This document shows, piece by piece, positions 1-5,673 of a stretch of DNA of 7,041 nt. The stretch comes from Chloroflexota bacterium (lineage in GTDB: Bacteria; Chloroflexota; Dehalococcoidia; SAR202; UBA11138), in the NCBI GenBank assembly GCA_022561955.1, contig JADFQF010000067.1, forward strand, positions 1-7,041, written 5' to 3'. The notes under the pieces are model-generated. The model did no database searches, was not told the origin of the DNA, and was given only the letters and a program-made list of their open reading frames with translations. How positions within the stretch are numbered: position 1 is the stretch's first letter; each line of letters starts with the position of its first letter. Made by a program: the position numbers and the translations under genes.

Positions 1-268
1 TGGGGTGGAGGTATTGAGCCGCTTCCCCAGGGACAAGATACTCGGGCTCGGCGTCGTGGACCACACCGACACCCATGTCGAGACGCCGGAGGAGATCGTC
101 GCTCGGGTCGAGAAGGCGATGGAGCACGTGCCTGTGGAGCGGCTCACGCTGAATCCCGACTGCGGCTTCTCGCCATCCAGCGCCAACCCCATGGACTTGG
201 ACGAGGCCTATCTGAAGCTCAAGGCCCTGAGCCGGGGCGCGGAGCTGCTGCGCCACAAGTATTCTTGA
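1..268 (+). CDS. Cobalamin-independent methionine synthase (MetE)-like protein, C-terminal fragment
   Basis: The reading frame is open from the left edge and ends at TGA 266-268, so only about the last 88 residues are present and the true start lies outside the window. The piece matches the end of the MetE C-terminal catalytic barrel. The motif LNPDCGF (about 38 residues before the end) contains the cysteine that in MetE is a zinc ligand binding the homocysteine thiol. The preceding GVVDHTDTHVETPEEI stretch is typical of short, single-barrel MetE-like proteins of roughly 340-380 residues. The family transfers a methyl group to a thiol, classically from methyltetrahydrofolate to homocysteine, in the cytoplasm. 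The short forms often lack the N-terminal folate-binding domain and their methyl donor is less certain. Whether this is a full MetE or a short form cannot be seen. Family assignment is firm; exact substrate is open. Confidence 0.85.
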   Translation, partial: GVEVLSRFPRDKILGLGVVDHTDTHVETPEEIVARVEKAMEHVPVERLTLNPDCGFSPSSANPMDLDEAYLKLKALSRGAELLRHKYS

Positions 269-315
269 ACCCGGTGATTCGAACCACCTAGACTTCACCT
301 GCCAGTAATCTCCTC

Positions 316-1644
316 ATGCCGTTCGAGCCGATACCGCCAACGGCAGCCCCTGCCTGGGGTGTACAATCTCTCCGCTCTACATCTATCACCCAGGTGCCAA
401 AACGACGCCATGAAGCCAAAGAATTGATCGGACGGACCACCGCATCTCAGCTGCTGCGCTCCTTCCGTCTGCCGAACTTCCGCATGATGTGGTTCTCCGA
501 CGCCACGGCGAGCTCCGCCGAGCAGATGGAGTTTCTCGTTCTGGCGTGGTACGTCCTCACGGAGACAAACTCCCCCTTCCTGGTGGGCCTCTTCGCGGCG
601 CTGAGGTTCACCGGCACGCTGTTCTCGCCCTACTACGGCATCCTGGTCGACCGCTACGACCGCAAGCGCCTGCTCGCCGGAGCACGCATGGTCTTTGCCG
701 TGGCCGCCTTGCTGGTCATGTTTCTGTCCGTGACTGGACAGCTCCAGGTGTGGCACGTCTTCGTGCTCGTGGCGGTCGTAGGCATGGGCAGGTCCTTCGA
801 CAACGTGACGCGGCAGACCATGATCGCGGACATCGTCAGCCGCCAGGACCTGTCCAACGCCATAGCCTTGACTCGCAACGGACGCGACGCCACGCAGATC
901 GTCGGTCCGGTCATCGGCGGGATCATGCTGGGCCGGCTGGGAATGTCGTGGACCTACGCGCTGATCGCGGTTCTGTATGCCGTCGGCGCGCTGTTCGCGT
1001 CTCGACTGAGGCTGCCCGCCAGGACTCCGATCGGCAGGCGGTCGATCATCGGCGACCTGGTGCAGACGGGAAGGTACGTCAAAAGAGAGGAGGTCATACT
1101 TGCGCTGCTCCTGCTGGCGTTCATCGTGAACCTCACCGGCTTTCCGTTGAACCTGGGGCTAATGCCGGTGTTCGCTCGCGACGTTCTTGGCACGGACTCG
1201 GCAGGGCTCGGGCAGCTCCTCGGCGCCTACGCCGTGGGCGGATTCCTGGGCTCCATGACGATCGCAGGGATTTCGAGAATGCGCAGGCCGGGCCGGGTCA
1301 TGCTTACGGGGTCGATAGCGTGGCACGCGGCAATCATCTTGGTGTCGCAGATGAAATGGTTCGGCCCGTCCGTGGGCCTGCTGCTGGTGATCGGCGTGTC
1401 CCAGTCCTTCACGATGGTCACGATGTCGGTGCTGCTTCTGGGCGCGACCTCCCCCGAGCTGCGAGGCAGGGTCATGGGCCTGCGCTCCCTGGCCGTCTAC
1501 GGGCTGCCCATCGGACTGCTGGTCTCTGGAGCTGTGGCGGAAAGGTTCGGCGTGCCGGTGGCCTTCCTCATAAACGGCGGACTGGGCATATTGCTGACGG
1601 TTGCTATCGCGACCCGGCTAAGAGGGCTCTGGCGGGCGTCGTGA
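316..1644 (+). CDS. MFS efflux transporter (EntS/MFS_3-like)
   Basis: An integral membrane secondary transporter of the major facilitator superfamily, probably a proton-driven exporter; the substrate cannot be told. The 442-residue frame has alternating hydrophobic segments consistent with about 12 helices. It carries the loop 2-3 motif GILVDRYDRKR (residues 108-118), the conserved TRQTMIADIV stretch (165-174) of the EntS-type branch, GPVIGG (197-202), and SPELRGRVMGL in the loop before the last helices (379-389). The start is doubtful. ATG 316 has no Shine-Dalgarno site, the first ~26 residues are proline-rich and unlike MFS N-termini, and a TACAAT box lies inside this stretch at 362-367. 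The recognisable family sequence begins near residue 46 (LLRSFRLPNFRMMWFSD). GTG at 394 or TTG at 424, both in frame, would give a more usual 417- or 407-residue protein. The ATG frame is given here as the maximum extent. Confidence 0.9.
   Translation: MPFEPIPPTAAPAWGVQSLRSTSITQVPKRRHEAKELIGRTTASQLLRSFRLPNFRMMWFSDATASSAEQMEFLVLAWYVLTETNSPFLVGLFAALRFTGTLFSPYYGILVDRYDRKRLLAGARMVFAVAALLVMFLSVTGQLQVWHVFVLVAVVGMGRSFDNVTRQTMIADIVSRQDLSNAIALTRNGRDATQIVGPVIGGIMLGRLGMSWTYALIAVLYAVGALFASRLRLPARTPIGRRSIIGDLVQTGRYVKREEVILALLLLAFIVNLTGFPLNLGLMPVFARDVLGTDSAGLGQLLGAYAVGGFLGSMTIAGISRMRRPGRVMLTGSIAWHAAIILVSQMKWFGPSVGLLLVIGVSQSFTMVTMSVLLLGATSPELRGRVMGLRSLAVYGLPIGLLVSGAVAERFGVPVAFLINGGLGILLTVAIATRLRGLWRAS
358..367 (+). 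promoter_or_regulatory. Promoter-like box GGTGTACAAT, copy 1
   Basis: The hexamer TACAAT (362-367) matches the -10 consensus at five of six positions. The identical ten bases recur at 1679-1688 and a near-identical version at 3602-3611, each at the head of a putative transcription unit. No -35 hexamer is visible 17 bases upstream; the region instead holds the overlapping small inverted repeats GGCAG/CTGCC (342-354) and CCCC/GGGG (347-359). If it is a promoter, transcription would begin near 374, inside the longest MFS frame, favouring a start at GTG 394. Confidence 0.45.
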
Positions 1645-1651
1645 GGGCGTA

Positions 1652-1674
1652 AATGCCCCTCGTTAATGGGCATT
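1652..1674 (+). terminator. Hairpin after the MFS gene, terminator-like or operator
   Basis: A perfect 7-bp inverted repeat, AATGCCC (1652-1658) and GGGCATT (1668-1674), with a 9-base loop lies 8 bases after the MFS stop codon. It has no following T-run, so it is at best a weak intrinsic terminator. It sits immediately upstream of the GGTGTACAAT box at 1679, where an operator would also fit. Confidence 0.35.
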
Positions 1675-1678
1675 GGCG

Positions 1679-1688
1679 GGTGTACAAT
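1679..1688 (+). promoter_or_regulatory. Promoter-like box GGTGTACAAT, copy 2, upstream of the ABC exporter
   Basis: The ten bases are identical to those at 358-367, with the -10-like hexamer TACAAT at 1683-1688. It lies between the MFS stop and the ABC exporter, with no other gene in between, and no clear -35 box (1660-1665 reads tcgtta). A transcript from here would start near 1695 and carry a leader of about 175 bases before the TTG at 1872. Confidence 0.5.
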
Positions 1689-1694
1689 GTTGCA

Positions 1695-1871
1695 TCATGC
1701 CGGAGCTAAGCGCTCTTTTTCATCGAGCGCTCAGATGCTCCGAGGTCGAGCGCCTTAGAGGGAGGGCTTTACGCACTCTCTGATTGCTCTCCGCAGTAAG
1801 GTGAAAGAAAAATACTCGTCTTCGCTGCGGAATTTTGGGTTGGGGCGAAGACATTGCAAGATGGTCGTTAG
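1695..1871 (+). promoter_or_regulatory. Candidate structured 5' leader of the ABC exporter
   Basis: This non-coding stretch contains four potential helices in order. (1) CGGAGC 1701-1706 with GCTCCG 1737-1742, stacked on AGCGCTC 1709-1715 with GAGCGCT 1725-1731: 13 pairs with one internal loop. (2) GGAGGGC 1761-1767 with GCTCTCC 1786-1792, one G-U pair. (3) CCGCAG 1791-1796 with CTGCGG 1825-1830. (4) GTCTTCG 1818-1824 with CGAAGAC 1846-1852. Helices 3 and 4 interlock: each has one arm inside the other's loop, so they are mutually exclusive or form an H-type pseudoknot. I recognise no known riboswitch consensus. Short helices can arise by chance; only the first is strong alone. Confidence 0.35.
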
Positions 1872-2792
1872 TTGGAAAAGACGGTAATCACAGCCAGGGG
1901 TCTGACCAAGAAATACGGCGAGTTCGTCGCCGTGGACGGCATCGACTTCGCCATTCAGAGCGGCGAGTGCTTCGGTTTTCTCGGGCCCAACGGCGCCGGC
2001 AAGACCAGCATCATGAAGATGCTGACGTGCATATCTCCCGTGACCGAGGGCGAGCTGGTCGTCGACGGCCGGGACGTGCGGCGCGAACAACGGGCCATAA
2101 AGATGGGGCTGGGCGTCGTTTCCCAGGCCGACAGCCTCGACCCCGACCTCACGGTCTTCCAGAACCTCGTCTCCTACGGGCGCTACTTTAATTTGCCGGC
2201 GGACGTCGGTCGACGGCGGGCCACCGAGGCCCTGGAGCTCTTCCAGCTAGCCGAAAGGTCCCACCATAAGCCCGACGAGCTCTCGGGGGGCATGAGGCGC
2301 AGACTGCTCATAGCCCGCGCCCTGCTTCACGACCCCAATATTCTGGTGCTGGACGAGCCAACTACCGGCCTTGACCCGCAAACTCGGCTGCTCGTCTGGG
2401 AGAGGCTCGTGGAGCTAAAGGCGCGGGGCATAACCATTCTGCTGACGACCCACTACATGGAGGAGGCCGCGTACCTCTGTGACAGGCTCGTCGTCATGGA
2501 CCGGGGATCCATTCTCGTGGAGGGTCCTCCCAGGGACCTCATCCGAAGCCATGTCGGCGAGAACGTCCTGGAGATGCAGGTGTCGCTGTCGGAGAAGCAG
2601 GCAGTCGTGAGCGCTCTCTCCGAGAGAGGATTCGACTTCGAGGACAGGGGCGACTCCCTCTTCTTCTATGGCAACCAGGTTAACGGACTCGAAGAAGATA
2701 CGGCTTTCGCCGATTATCAGCTGGTCAGGCGCCCCGCGAATCTGGAGGACGTATTCCTCCGGCTGACGGGCAGGGGGCTGCGCGAAGAATGA
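1872..2792 (+). CDS. ABC transporter ATP-binding protein, NodI/DrrA-like
   Basis: The nucleotide-binding subunit of an ABC-2-type exporter; it hydrolyses ATP on the cytoplasmic face to drive the permease encoded next. All catalytic motifs are intact in the 306 residues: A-loop Tyr15, Walker A GPNGAGKT (38-45), Q-loop Gln85, signature LSGGM (137-141), Walker B ILVLDEP with catalytic Glu162, D-loop GLDPQ (166-170) and switch His194 in LLTTHYMEEA. A C-terminal extension (about 215-306) is typical of the NodI/DrrA drug and polysaccharide exporter group. The start is TTG 1872, directly after an in-frame TAG (1869-1871), and no ATG or GTG lies before the conserved region. No Shine-Dalgarno site is visible, so initiation may rely on leader structure. 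The end overlaps the permease start by ATGA, indicating translational coupling. The substrate is unknown; NodI itself exports lipo-oligosaccharide and DrrA a drug. Confidence 0.95.
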   Translation: MEKTVITARGLTKKYGEFVAVDGIDFAIQSGECFGFLGPNGAGKTSIMKMLTCISPVTEGELVVDGRDVRREQRAIKMGLGVVSQADSLDPDLTVFQNLVSYGRYFNLPADVGRRRATEALELFQLAERSHHKPDELSGGMRRRLLIARALLHDPNILVLDEPTTGLDPQTRLLVWERLVELKARGITILLTTHYMEEAAYLCDRLVVMDRGSILVEGPPRDLIRSHVGENVLEMQVSLSEKQAVVSALSERGFDFEDRGDSLFFYGNQVNGLEEDTAFADYQLVRRPANLEDVFLRLTGRGLREE

Positions 2793-3577
2793 CGACGCTG
2801 ACGCAGAGATTCCATACTACGAGGGTATGGGGCGGATTTCGCGTCTGGCAGAGGAACCGCGATGCATTCGCTCGCGCCTGGAAGCTGGAGATAGGCGGCC
2901 TCGCCGTGGAGCCGTTCATAATGCTAGTCGCGGTGGGGTTCGGGCTCGGCTCCTACGTACAGCAGATAGACGGCCGGAGCTACGCTGAGTTTCTGGCGCC
3001 CGGCGTGCTGGCCAGCTATGCCATGTTCCACGCCACATTCGACACCACCTATGGCTCTTACCTGAGGATGGAGACGCACCACGTTTACGACGCCATGCTC
3101 TTTACGCCTCTGGAGCCGGTGGATATCGTGATGGGAGAGGTGATGTGGGGCGCGACTCGCGGCGCCATCTCGGCCACGGCGGTGCTGATTGTTGCCACGG
3201 CCTTCGGTCTGGTGGGCTCGCCGATGGCTATATTGGCTATTCCATTTGCGTACCTCATAGGCTTGTCCTTCGGGGCGATCGCCATGATAGTTACCGCCAC
3301 CTCCCCCACCATCGGCTCACTGGCCAACTTCTTTACACTCTTCATTCTGCCCATGTTCTGGGCGAGTGGTGTCTTCTTTCCGCTGGAGAGGCTGCCGGAG
3401 ATCGTTCAGAAGCTGGCGTGGATTCTGCCGCTTACTCCGGCGGCCGCCATGGTTCGCGGCCTGGTGTCCGGGGATCTTTCGTGGTGGATGCTCGCGTGGA
3501 CGGCAGAGGTTGCGGCGTATTTCGTTGTGGCGTTACTGCTCGCCTCGTGGTTCATGCGGCGTCGGCTGATAAAGTGA
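2789..3577 (+). CDS. ABC-2 type permease, NodJ-like
   Basis: The membrane subunit partnering the ATPase just upstream, starting inside its last codons (ATGA overlap 2789-2792). The 262 residues fit the usual NodJ/ABC-2 length. About six hydrophobic segments are seen, roughly at 38-57, 68-88, 115-140, 145-170, 177-197 and 237-256. The ABC-2 family region FFPLERLPEIVQKLAWILPLTPAAAM (196-221) precedes the last helix, with FLAPGVLASY (68-77) in the N-terminal half. As a half-size permease it would act as a homodimer with two ATPase copies. NodJ and DrrB are the nearest named relatives I recognise; neither predicts the cargo here. No lipid-modification, glycosyltransferase or antibiotic-synthesis genes flank it. 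The gene ends with a basic tail (RRRLIK) and is followed 3 bases later by a hairpin. Confidence 0.93.
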   Translation: MTTLTQRFHTTRVWGGFRVWQRNRDAFARAWKLEIGGLAVEPFIMLVAVGFGLGSYVQQIDGRSYAEFLAPGVLASYAMFHATFDTTYGSYLRMETHHVYDAMLFTPLEPVDIVMGEVMWGATRGAISATAVLIVATAFGLVGSPMAILAIPFAYLIGLSFGAIAMIVTATSPTIGSLANFFTLFILPMFWASGVFFPLERLPEIVQKLAWILPLTPAAAMVRGLVSGDLSWWMLAWTAEVAAYFVVALLLASWFMRRRLIK

Positions 3578-3580
3578 GGG

Positions 3581-3600
3581 GGCGCACCGATGGCTGCGCC
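3581..3600 (+). terminator. Hairpin after the permease, weak terminator or operator
   Basis: GGCGCA (3581-3586) pairs with TGCGCC (3595-3600) around an 8-base loop, 3 bases after the permease stop. No T-run follows; instead the promoter-like box begins at 3602. The same hairpin-then-box arrangement follows the MFS gene. Confidence 0.3.
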
Positions 3601-3601
3601 A

Positions 3602-3611
3602 GGTGTATAAT
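3602..3611 (+). promoter_or_regulatory. Promoter-like box GGTGTATAAT, copy 3
   Basis: A perfect -10 hexamer, TATAAT (3606-3611), sits in the same GGTG context as copies 1 and 2 (one base different). No -35 hexamer is visible. If active, it would give the PLP-enzyme gene a leader of about 250 bases containing the palindromic repeat and the terminator-like hairpin. Confidence 0.5.
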
Positions 3612-3641
3612 CGCCTGCACGGCATTATTAACCGACTGTGT

Positions 3642-3661
3642 AACTATCTCTGACGATAGTT
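3642..3661 (+). repeat. Short perfect hairpin AACTATC/GATAGTT
   Basis: A 7-bp perfect stem, AACTATC (3642-3648) and GATAGTT (3655-3661), with a 6-base loop. Its right arm shares its last two bases with the outer arm of the larger palindromic element beginning at 3660. There is no T-run, so a terminator role is unlikely. Confidence 0.4.
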
Positions 3662-3766
3662 CGACAAGCTCTCCGCAGCGGCGGAGTCCGAAGATATACC
3701 TTTTAAGGAGTCGGACACCACGAACGGATAGGGTTCATTCTGCCCGTTCGTCCTGAGCTTGTCGAA
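3660..3766. repeat. Palindromic element able to fold as a three-armed cloverleaf
   Basis: A perfect 12-bp inverted repeat, TTCGACAAGCTC (3660-3671) and GAGCTTGTCGAA (3755-3766), encloses three successive hairpins. Arm A is TCCGC/GCGGA (3672-3676, 3681-3685). Arm B is GTCCGA/TCGGAC (3686-3691, 3711-3716), with CCTT/AAGG (3699-3708) inside its loop. Arm C is ACGAACGG/CCGTTCGT (3720-3727, 3744-3751). Only short spacers (acc, cct) remain unpaired at the junction. The bases CCGTTCGTCCTGAGCTTG and the following TCGAAGGATGG resemble, from memory, a dispersed REP-like repeat seen between genes in several bacterial phyla. No coding frame is evident. It may be a non-autonomous mobile or REP-type element; function unknown. 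Confidence 0.6.
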
Positions 3767-3782
3767 GGATGGTTCATTCTGC
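3732..3782 (+). repeat. 12-bp direct repeat GGTTCATTCTGC
   Basis: Identical 12-mers occur at 3732-3743 (the loop of arm C of the palindrome) and 3771-3782 (just outside it), 39 bases apart. The first is preceded by G and the second by TG. The arrangement suggests duplication or slippage within the element, or a rearranged pair of dispersed repeats. Confidence 0.6.
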
Positions 3783-3810
3783 GTAGACGTTTTGAGGTAG
3801 ATAGTAATTG

Positions 3811-3831
3811 GCGGCCCCAAGGGTCGCTTTT
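3811..3831 (+). terminator. Intrinsic terminator or attenuator upstream of the PLP-enzyme gene
   Basis: GCGGCCC (3811-3817) pairs with GGGTCGC (3821-3827), with one G-U pair and a CAA loop, followed by TTTT (3828-3831). This is the best terminator-shaped signal in the window. It ends 37 bases before the ATG at 3869. It could end read-through from the ABC exporter or control transcripts entering the PLP-enzyme gene. Confidence 0.5.
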
Positions 3832-3855
3832 CATGTGACAGGAACGAGATTAAAA

Positions 3856-3863
3856 AAGGGGAA
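3856..3863 (+). promoter_or_regulatory. Ribosome binding site of the PLP-enzyme gene
   Basis: The purine-rich stretch AAGGGGAA (3856-3863) lies 5 bases before ATG 3869 and fixes this start. It contrasts with the upstream genes, which lack a clear site. Confidence 0.6.
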
Positions 3864-3868
3864 GAAAG

Positions 3869-5002
3869 ATGACGTTTAGCGGCGACGCGAACGATATATA
3901 CAGGTCACTGGGCGTGGACCCGGCGATTATCGCATCCGGCACCACGACTGCGTACGGCGGAAGCAAGCTGCGTCCCGAAGTCTTCGACGCCATGAACAAG
4001 GCGTCCAACGTTATGGTCAACATGGACCAGCTCAACCGGCAGGCGGGCAAGATCATCGCGGAGATCACCGGCGCGGAGGCTGGGTTCGTTGCCAGCGGAT
4101 CGGCGGGCGGGCTGGTAATGCAGGCCGCGGCGGTCATAGCGGGCAGCGACCCTAAGAAGATGCGTCAGCTGCCGGACACCAACGGGCTCAAGAACGAGAT
4201 CATCATCCACAGGAGCCACCGCTTTCCCTACGACCAGTGCTATCGCTCCGTCGGGGCAAAGTTCGTCGAGATCGGCGACGGACGGCGCTGCTATCCCTGG
4301 GAGCTCGAGGCGGCCTTTACCGAGAACACGGCAGCCGTAGCGTACCTCTTCTCCAACTTCCTCACACGCCGCGCCATGCCGTTTCCGGAGCTGTGCGAGA
4401 TCGCCCACGCCCACGGCGTCCCGGTCATCGTCGACGCCGCATCATTCGTCCCGCCCAGGTCCAACCTGCGCAGGTTCACGGCCGAGGGCGCGGACATGGT
4501 CGTTTACAGCGGCGGCAAGGCGATACGCGGCCCGCAGGGCACGGGCATCCTGTGCGGCCGGGAGGACCTCATCGAGGCGGCGTTCGCCAACGCCTCGCCG
4601 CACCAGTTCATAGGCCGCGGCATGAAGGTCGCCAAGGAAGAGATAATCGGCCTGCTTCAGGCGCTGGATATCTTCGTCAACGAGGACGAAGAGGCCGAGA
4701 TGAAGCGCTTTAGCGAGATGTGCCAGGAGGTAGTGGACGCCCTCATAGAGGTGCCGGGCCTGGATGTATCAGTGGAGCACGACGATTACGATTACCTCAC
4801 GCCTCACACGGTATTGAAGTTCGCCGGCGATCGAATCGGCCCCGGCCGCGACGAGATTTTCGCAGCGATGGTGAACGGCGACCCGCCTGTCTACCTGCAC
4901 AACATTCACCACCCGAACGAGCTAGCCGTCGACCCCACGAACCTGGACGGGGCGGAGCTTCAGATAGTCATTCGCCGCCTTCGTGAGGAGCTTCTGAAGT
5001 AG
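3869..5002 (+). CDS. SelA-like PLP-dependent enzyme (glucosaminate-6-phosphate ammonia-lyase / selenocysteine-synthase family)
   Basis: A cytoplasmic fold-type I PLP enzyme of 377 residues. The N-terminal pattern IASGTTTAYGGSKLRPEVFDAM (21-42), then MDQL and ITGAEAGFVASGSAGGL (66-82), is typical of the SelA/DgaE-like group. Asp189 in VIVDAAS is the expected ligand of the PLP ring nitrogen, and Lys217 in SGGKAIRGPQGTGIL is the expected Schiff-base lysine. HRSHRFPYDQCYRSVGAKFVEIGD (114-137) is the usual family middle block. True SelA, which makes selenocysteinyl-tRNA, is about 460 residues and normally sits with selB; neither is the case here. A lyase or eliminase acting on an amino sugar acid or amino acid is therefore more likely. 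The substrate cannot be fixed from the sequence. The start is supported by a good ribosome binding site. The gene is probably monocistronic, with a terminator-like hairpin ahead and a convergent gene behind. Confidence 0.88.
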   Translation: MTFSGDANDIYRSLGVDPAIIASGTTTAYGGSKLRPEVFDAMNKASNVMVNMDQLNRQAGKIIAEITGAEAGFVASGSAGGLVMQAAAVIAGSDPKKMRQLPDTNGLKNEIIIHRSHRFPYDQCYRSVGAKFVEIGDGRRCYPWELEAAFTENTAAVAYLFSNFLTRRAMPFPELCEIAHAHGVPVIVDAASFVPPRSNLRRFTAEGADMVVYSGGKAIRGPQGTGILCGREDLIEAAFANASPHQFIGRGMKVAKEEIIGLLQALDIFVNEDEEAEMKRFSEMCQEVVDALIEVPGLDVSVEHDDYDYLTPHTVLKFAGDRIGPGRDEIFAAMVNGDPPVYLHNIHHPNELAVDPTNLDGAELQIVIRRLREELLK

Positions 5003-5006
5003 GAAT

Positions 5007-5025
5007 CTCTCTGCCTGTCAGAGAG
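5007..5025. terminator. Hairpin between convergent genes
   Basis: A perfect 7-bp stem, CTCTCTG (5007-5013) and CAGAGAG (5019-5025), with loop CCTGT lies 4 bases after the PLP-enzyme stop, in the 62-base gap between convergent genes. An alternative GAGCG/CGCTC (5023-5027, 5038-5042) overlaps it. Neither strand shows a T-run directly after the stem, so its role as a shared terminator rests mainly on position. Confidence 0.4.
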
Positions 5026-5064
5026 CGTTCGTCTCGACGCTCGGCCCCGCTCCCTCGGCCAGGA

Positions 5065-5673
5065 CTATTTCAGGAGCCGTGCCGCCTTGACGAGCCTTAT
5101 CAATACCACGGCGTTCGTTAGCGCGGCCAGTACAATTATCGTCGCAAAACCCTGTCCCGAAAGCGCACCGATCATCAGCACGAGCAGTCGAACGTCGCGG
5201 GATGCGAGGGAGGCGATCCCCCTATCGAAGACGTCGCGAGGCAGGCCCTGTATCCTCGCTCTCGTGTACGTGACGACGAACGTTCCGGCAAGAGCCCAGA
5301 ATCCGACGAGCCACACCAGGCCGCTGTCCGTGGTCTGCGAGGCCCAGATGATCAGGCCCGTATAGAGGATGGCGTCGGCATACCTGTCGAGAATCGAGTC
5401 CATGAAGCCGCCGAATTCGGAGGCCATGTTCTTCAATCGGGCGAGGTCACCGTCGACCCCGTCGATGATTGATGAGAATTGAGCAAGCAAGGCGCCGGGG
5501 ATGTTCAGGCCGTAAATAAAACAGACCATCGAACCCAGGGCGACGGCGATCGCCGCGAATGAGACCTGGTTGGGCGTCGCCGGAGTGTGGGTCAGCATGC
5601 GGGCCATTGGCCGAGAGATGCGTCGGTTCAGATGGCGCGAAACAATGCCGTCGTAGACTTCGTCCTTAGACAA
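5065..5673 (-). CDS. CDP-alcohol phosphatidyltransferase family protein, DIPP-synthase-like
   Basis: An integral membrane enzyme of 202 residues that transfers a phospho-alcohol from a CDP-activated donor to an acceptor alcohol. The family motif D-G-x2-A-R-x8-G-x3-D-x3-D is complete: Asp74, Gly75, Ala78, Arg79, Gly88, Asp92 and Asp96 in DGDLARLKNMASEFGGFMDSILD. The aspartates bind the divalent metals and CDP group. TPNQVS (33-38) and YTRARIQGL (136-144) are further family marks, with several hydrophobic segments around them. The doubled DGVDGDLAR and MDSILDRYAD resemble the di-myo-inositol-phosphate-phosphate synthase subgroup more than phosphatidylglycerophosphate synthases. The start is TTG 5673, overlapping the end of the nucleotidylyltransferase gene by 8 bases, with a GAGAGGG ribosome-binding-like stretch upstream. 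The partner gene supports a donor made from CTP and a polyol phosphate. The exact acceptor (inositol phosphate or a lipid) is inference. Confidence 0.88.
   Translation of the reverse strand: MSKDEVYDGIVSRHLNRRISRPMARMLTHTPATPNQVSFAAIAVALGSMVCFIYGLNIPGALLAQFSSIIDGVDGDLARLKNMASEFGGFMDSILDRYADAILYTGLIIWASQTTDSGLVWLVGFWALAGTFVVTYTRARIQGLPRDVFDRGIASLASRDVRLLVLMIGALSGQGFATIIVLAALTNAVVLIRLVKAARLLK

Noticed and set aside
269..292. A T-arm-like sequence on the minus strand (GGTTCGAATC) after the MetE-like gene, suggesting a tRNA end or attachment site.
   Set aside because: The stem does not pair in the proper tRNA register, no other arms or acceptor stem are found nearby, and the sequence runs into the MetE-like coding region.
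489..1652. A long alternative plus-strand frame of 387 codons inside the MFS gene.
   Set aside because: The translation is arginine-rich with no family motifs, whereas the overlapping frame has clear MFS motifs; it is a shadow of GC-rich coding DNA.
3145..3756. A 203-codon plus-strand frame running from the permease gene into the palindromic region.
   Set aside because: It overlaps the well-supported permease in another frame and crosses the repeat element; no recognisable domain or ribosome binding site.
3869..5002. A genuine selenocysteine synthase (selA).
   Set aside because: The protein is about 80 residues shorter than SelA and no selB, selD or tRNA-Sec is in view.
5023..5042. A second hairpin GAGCG/CGCTC between the convergent genes.
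   Set aside because: It overlaps the stronger 7-bp hairpin at 5007-5025, has only five pairs and lacks a T-run, so it is mentioned only as an alternative fold.
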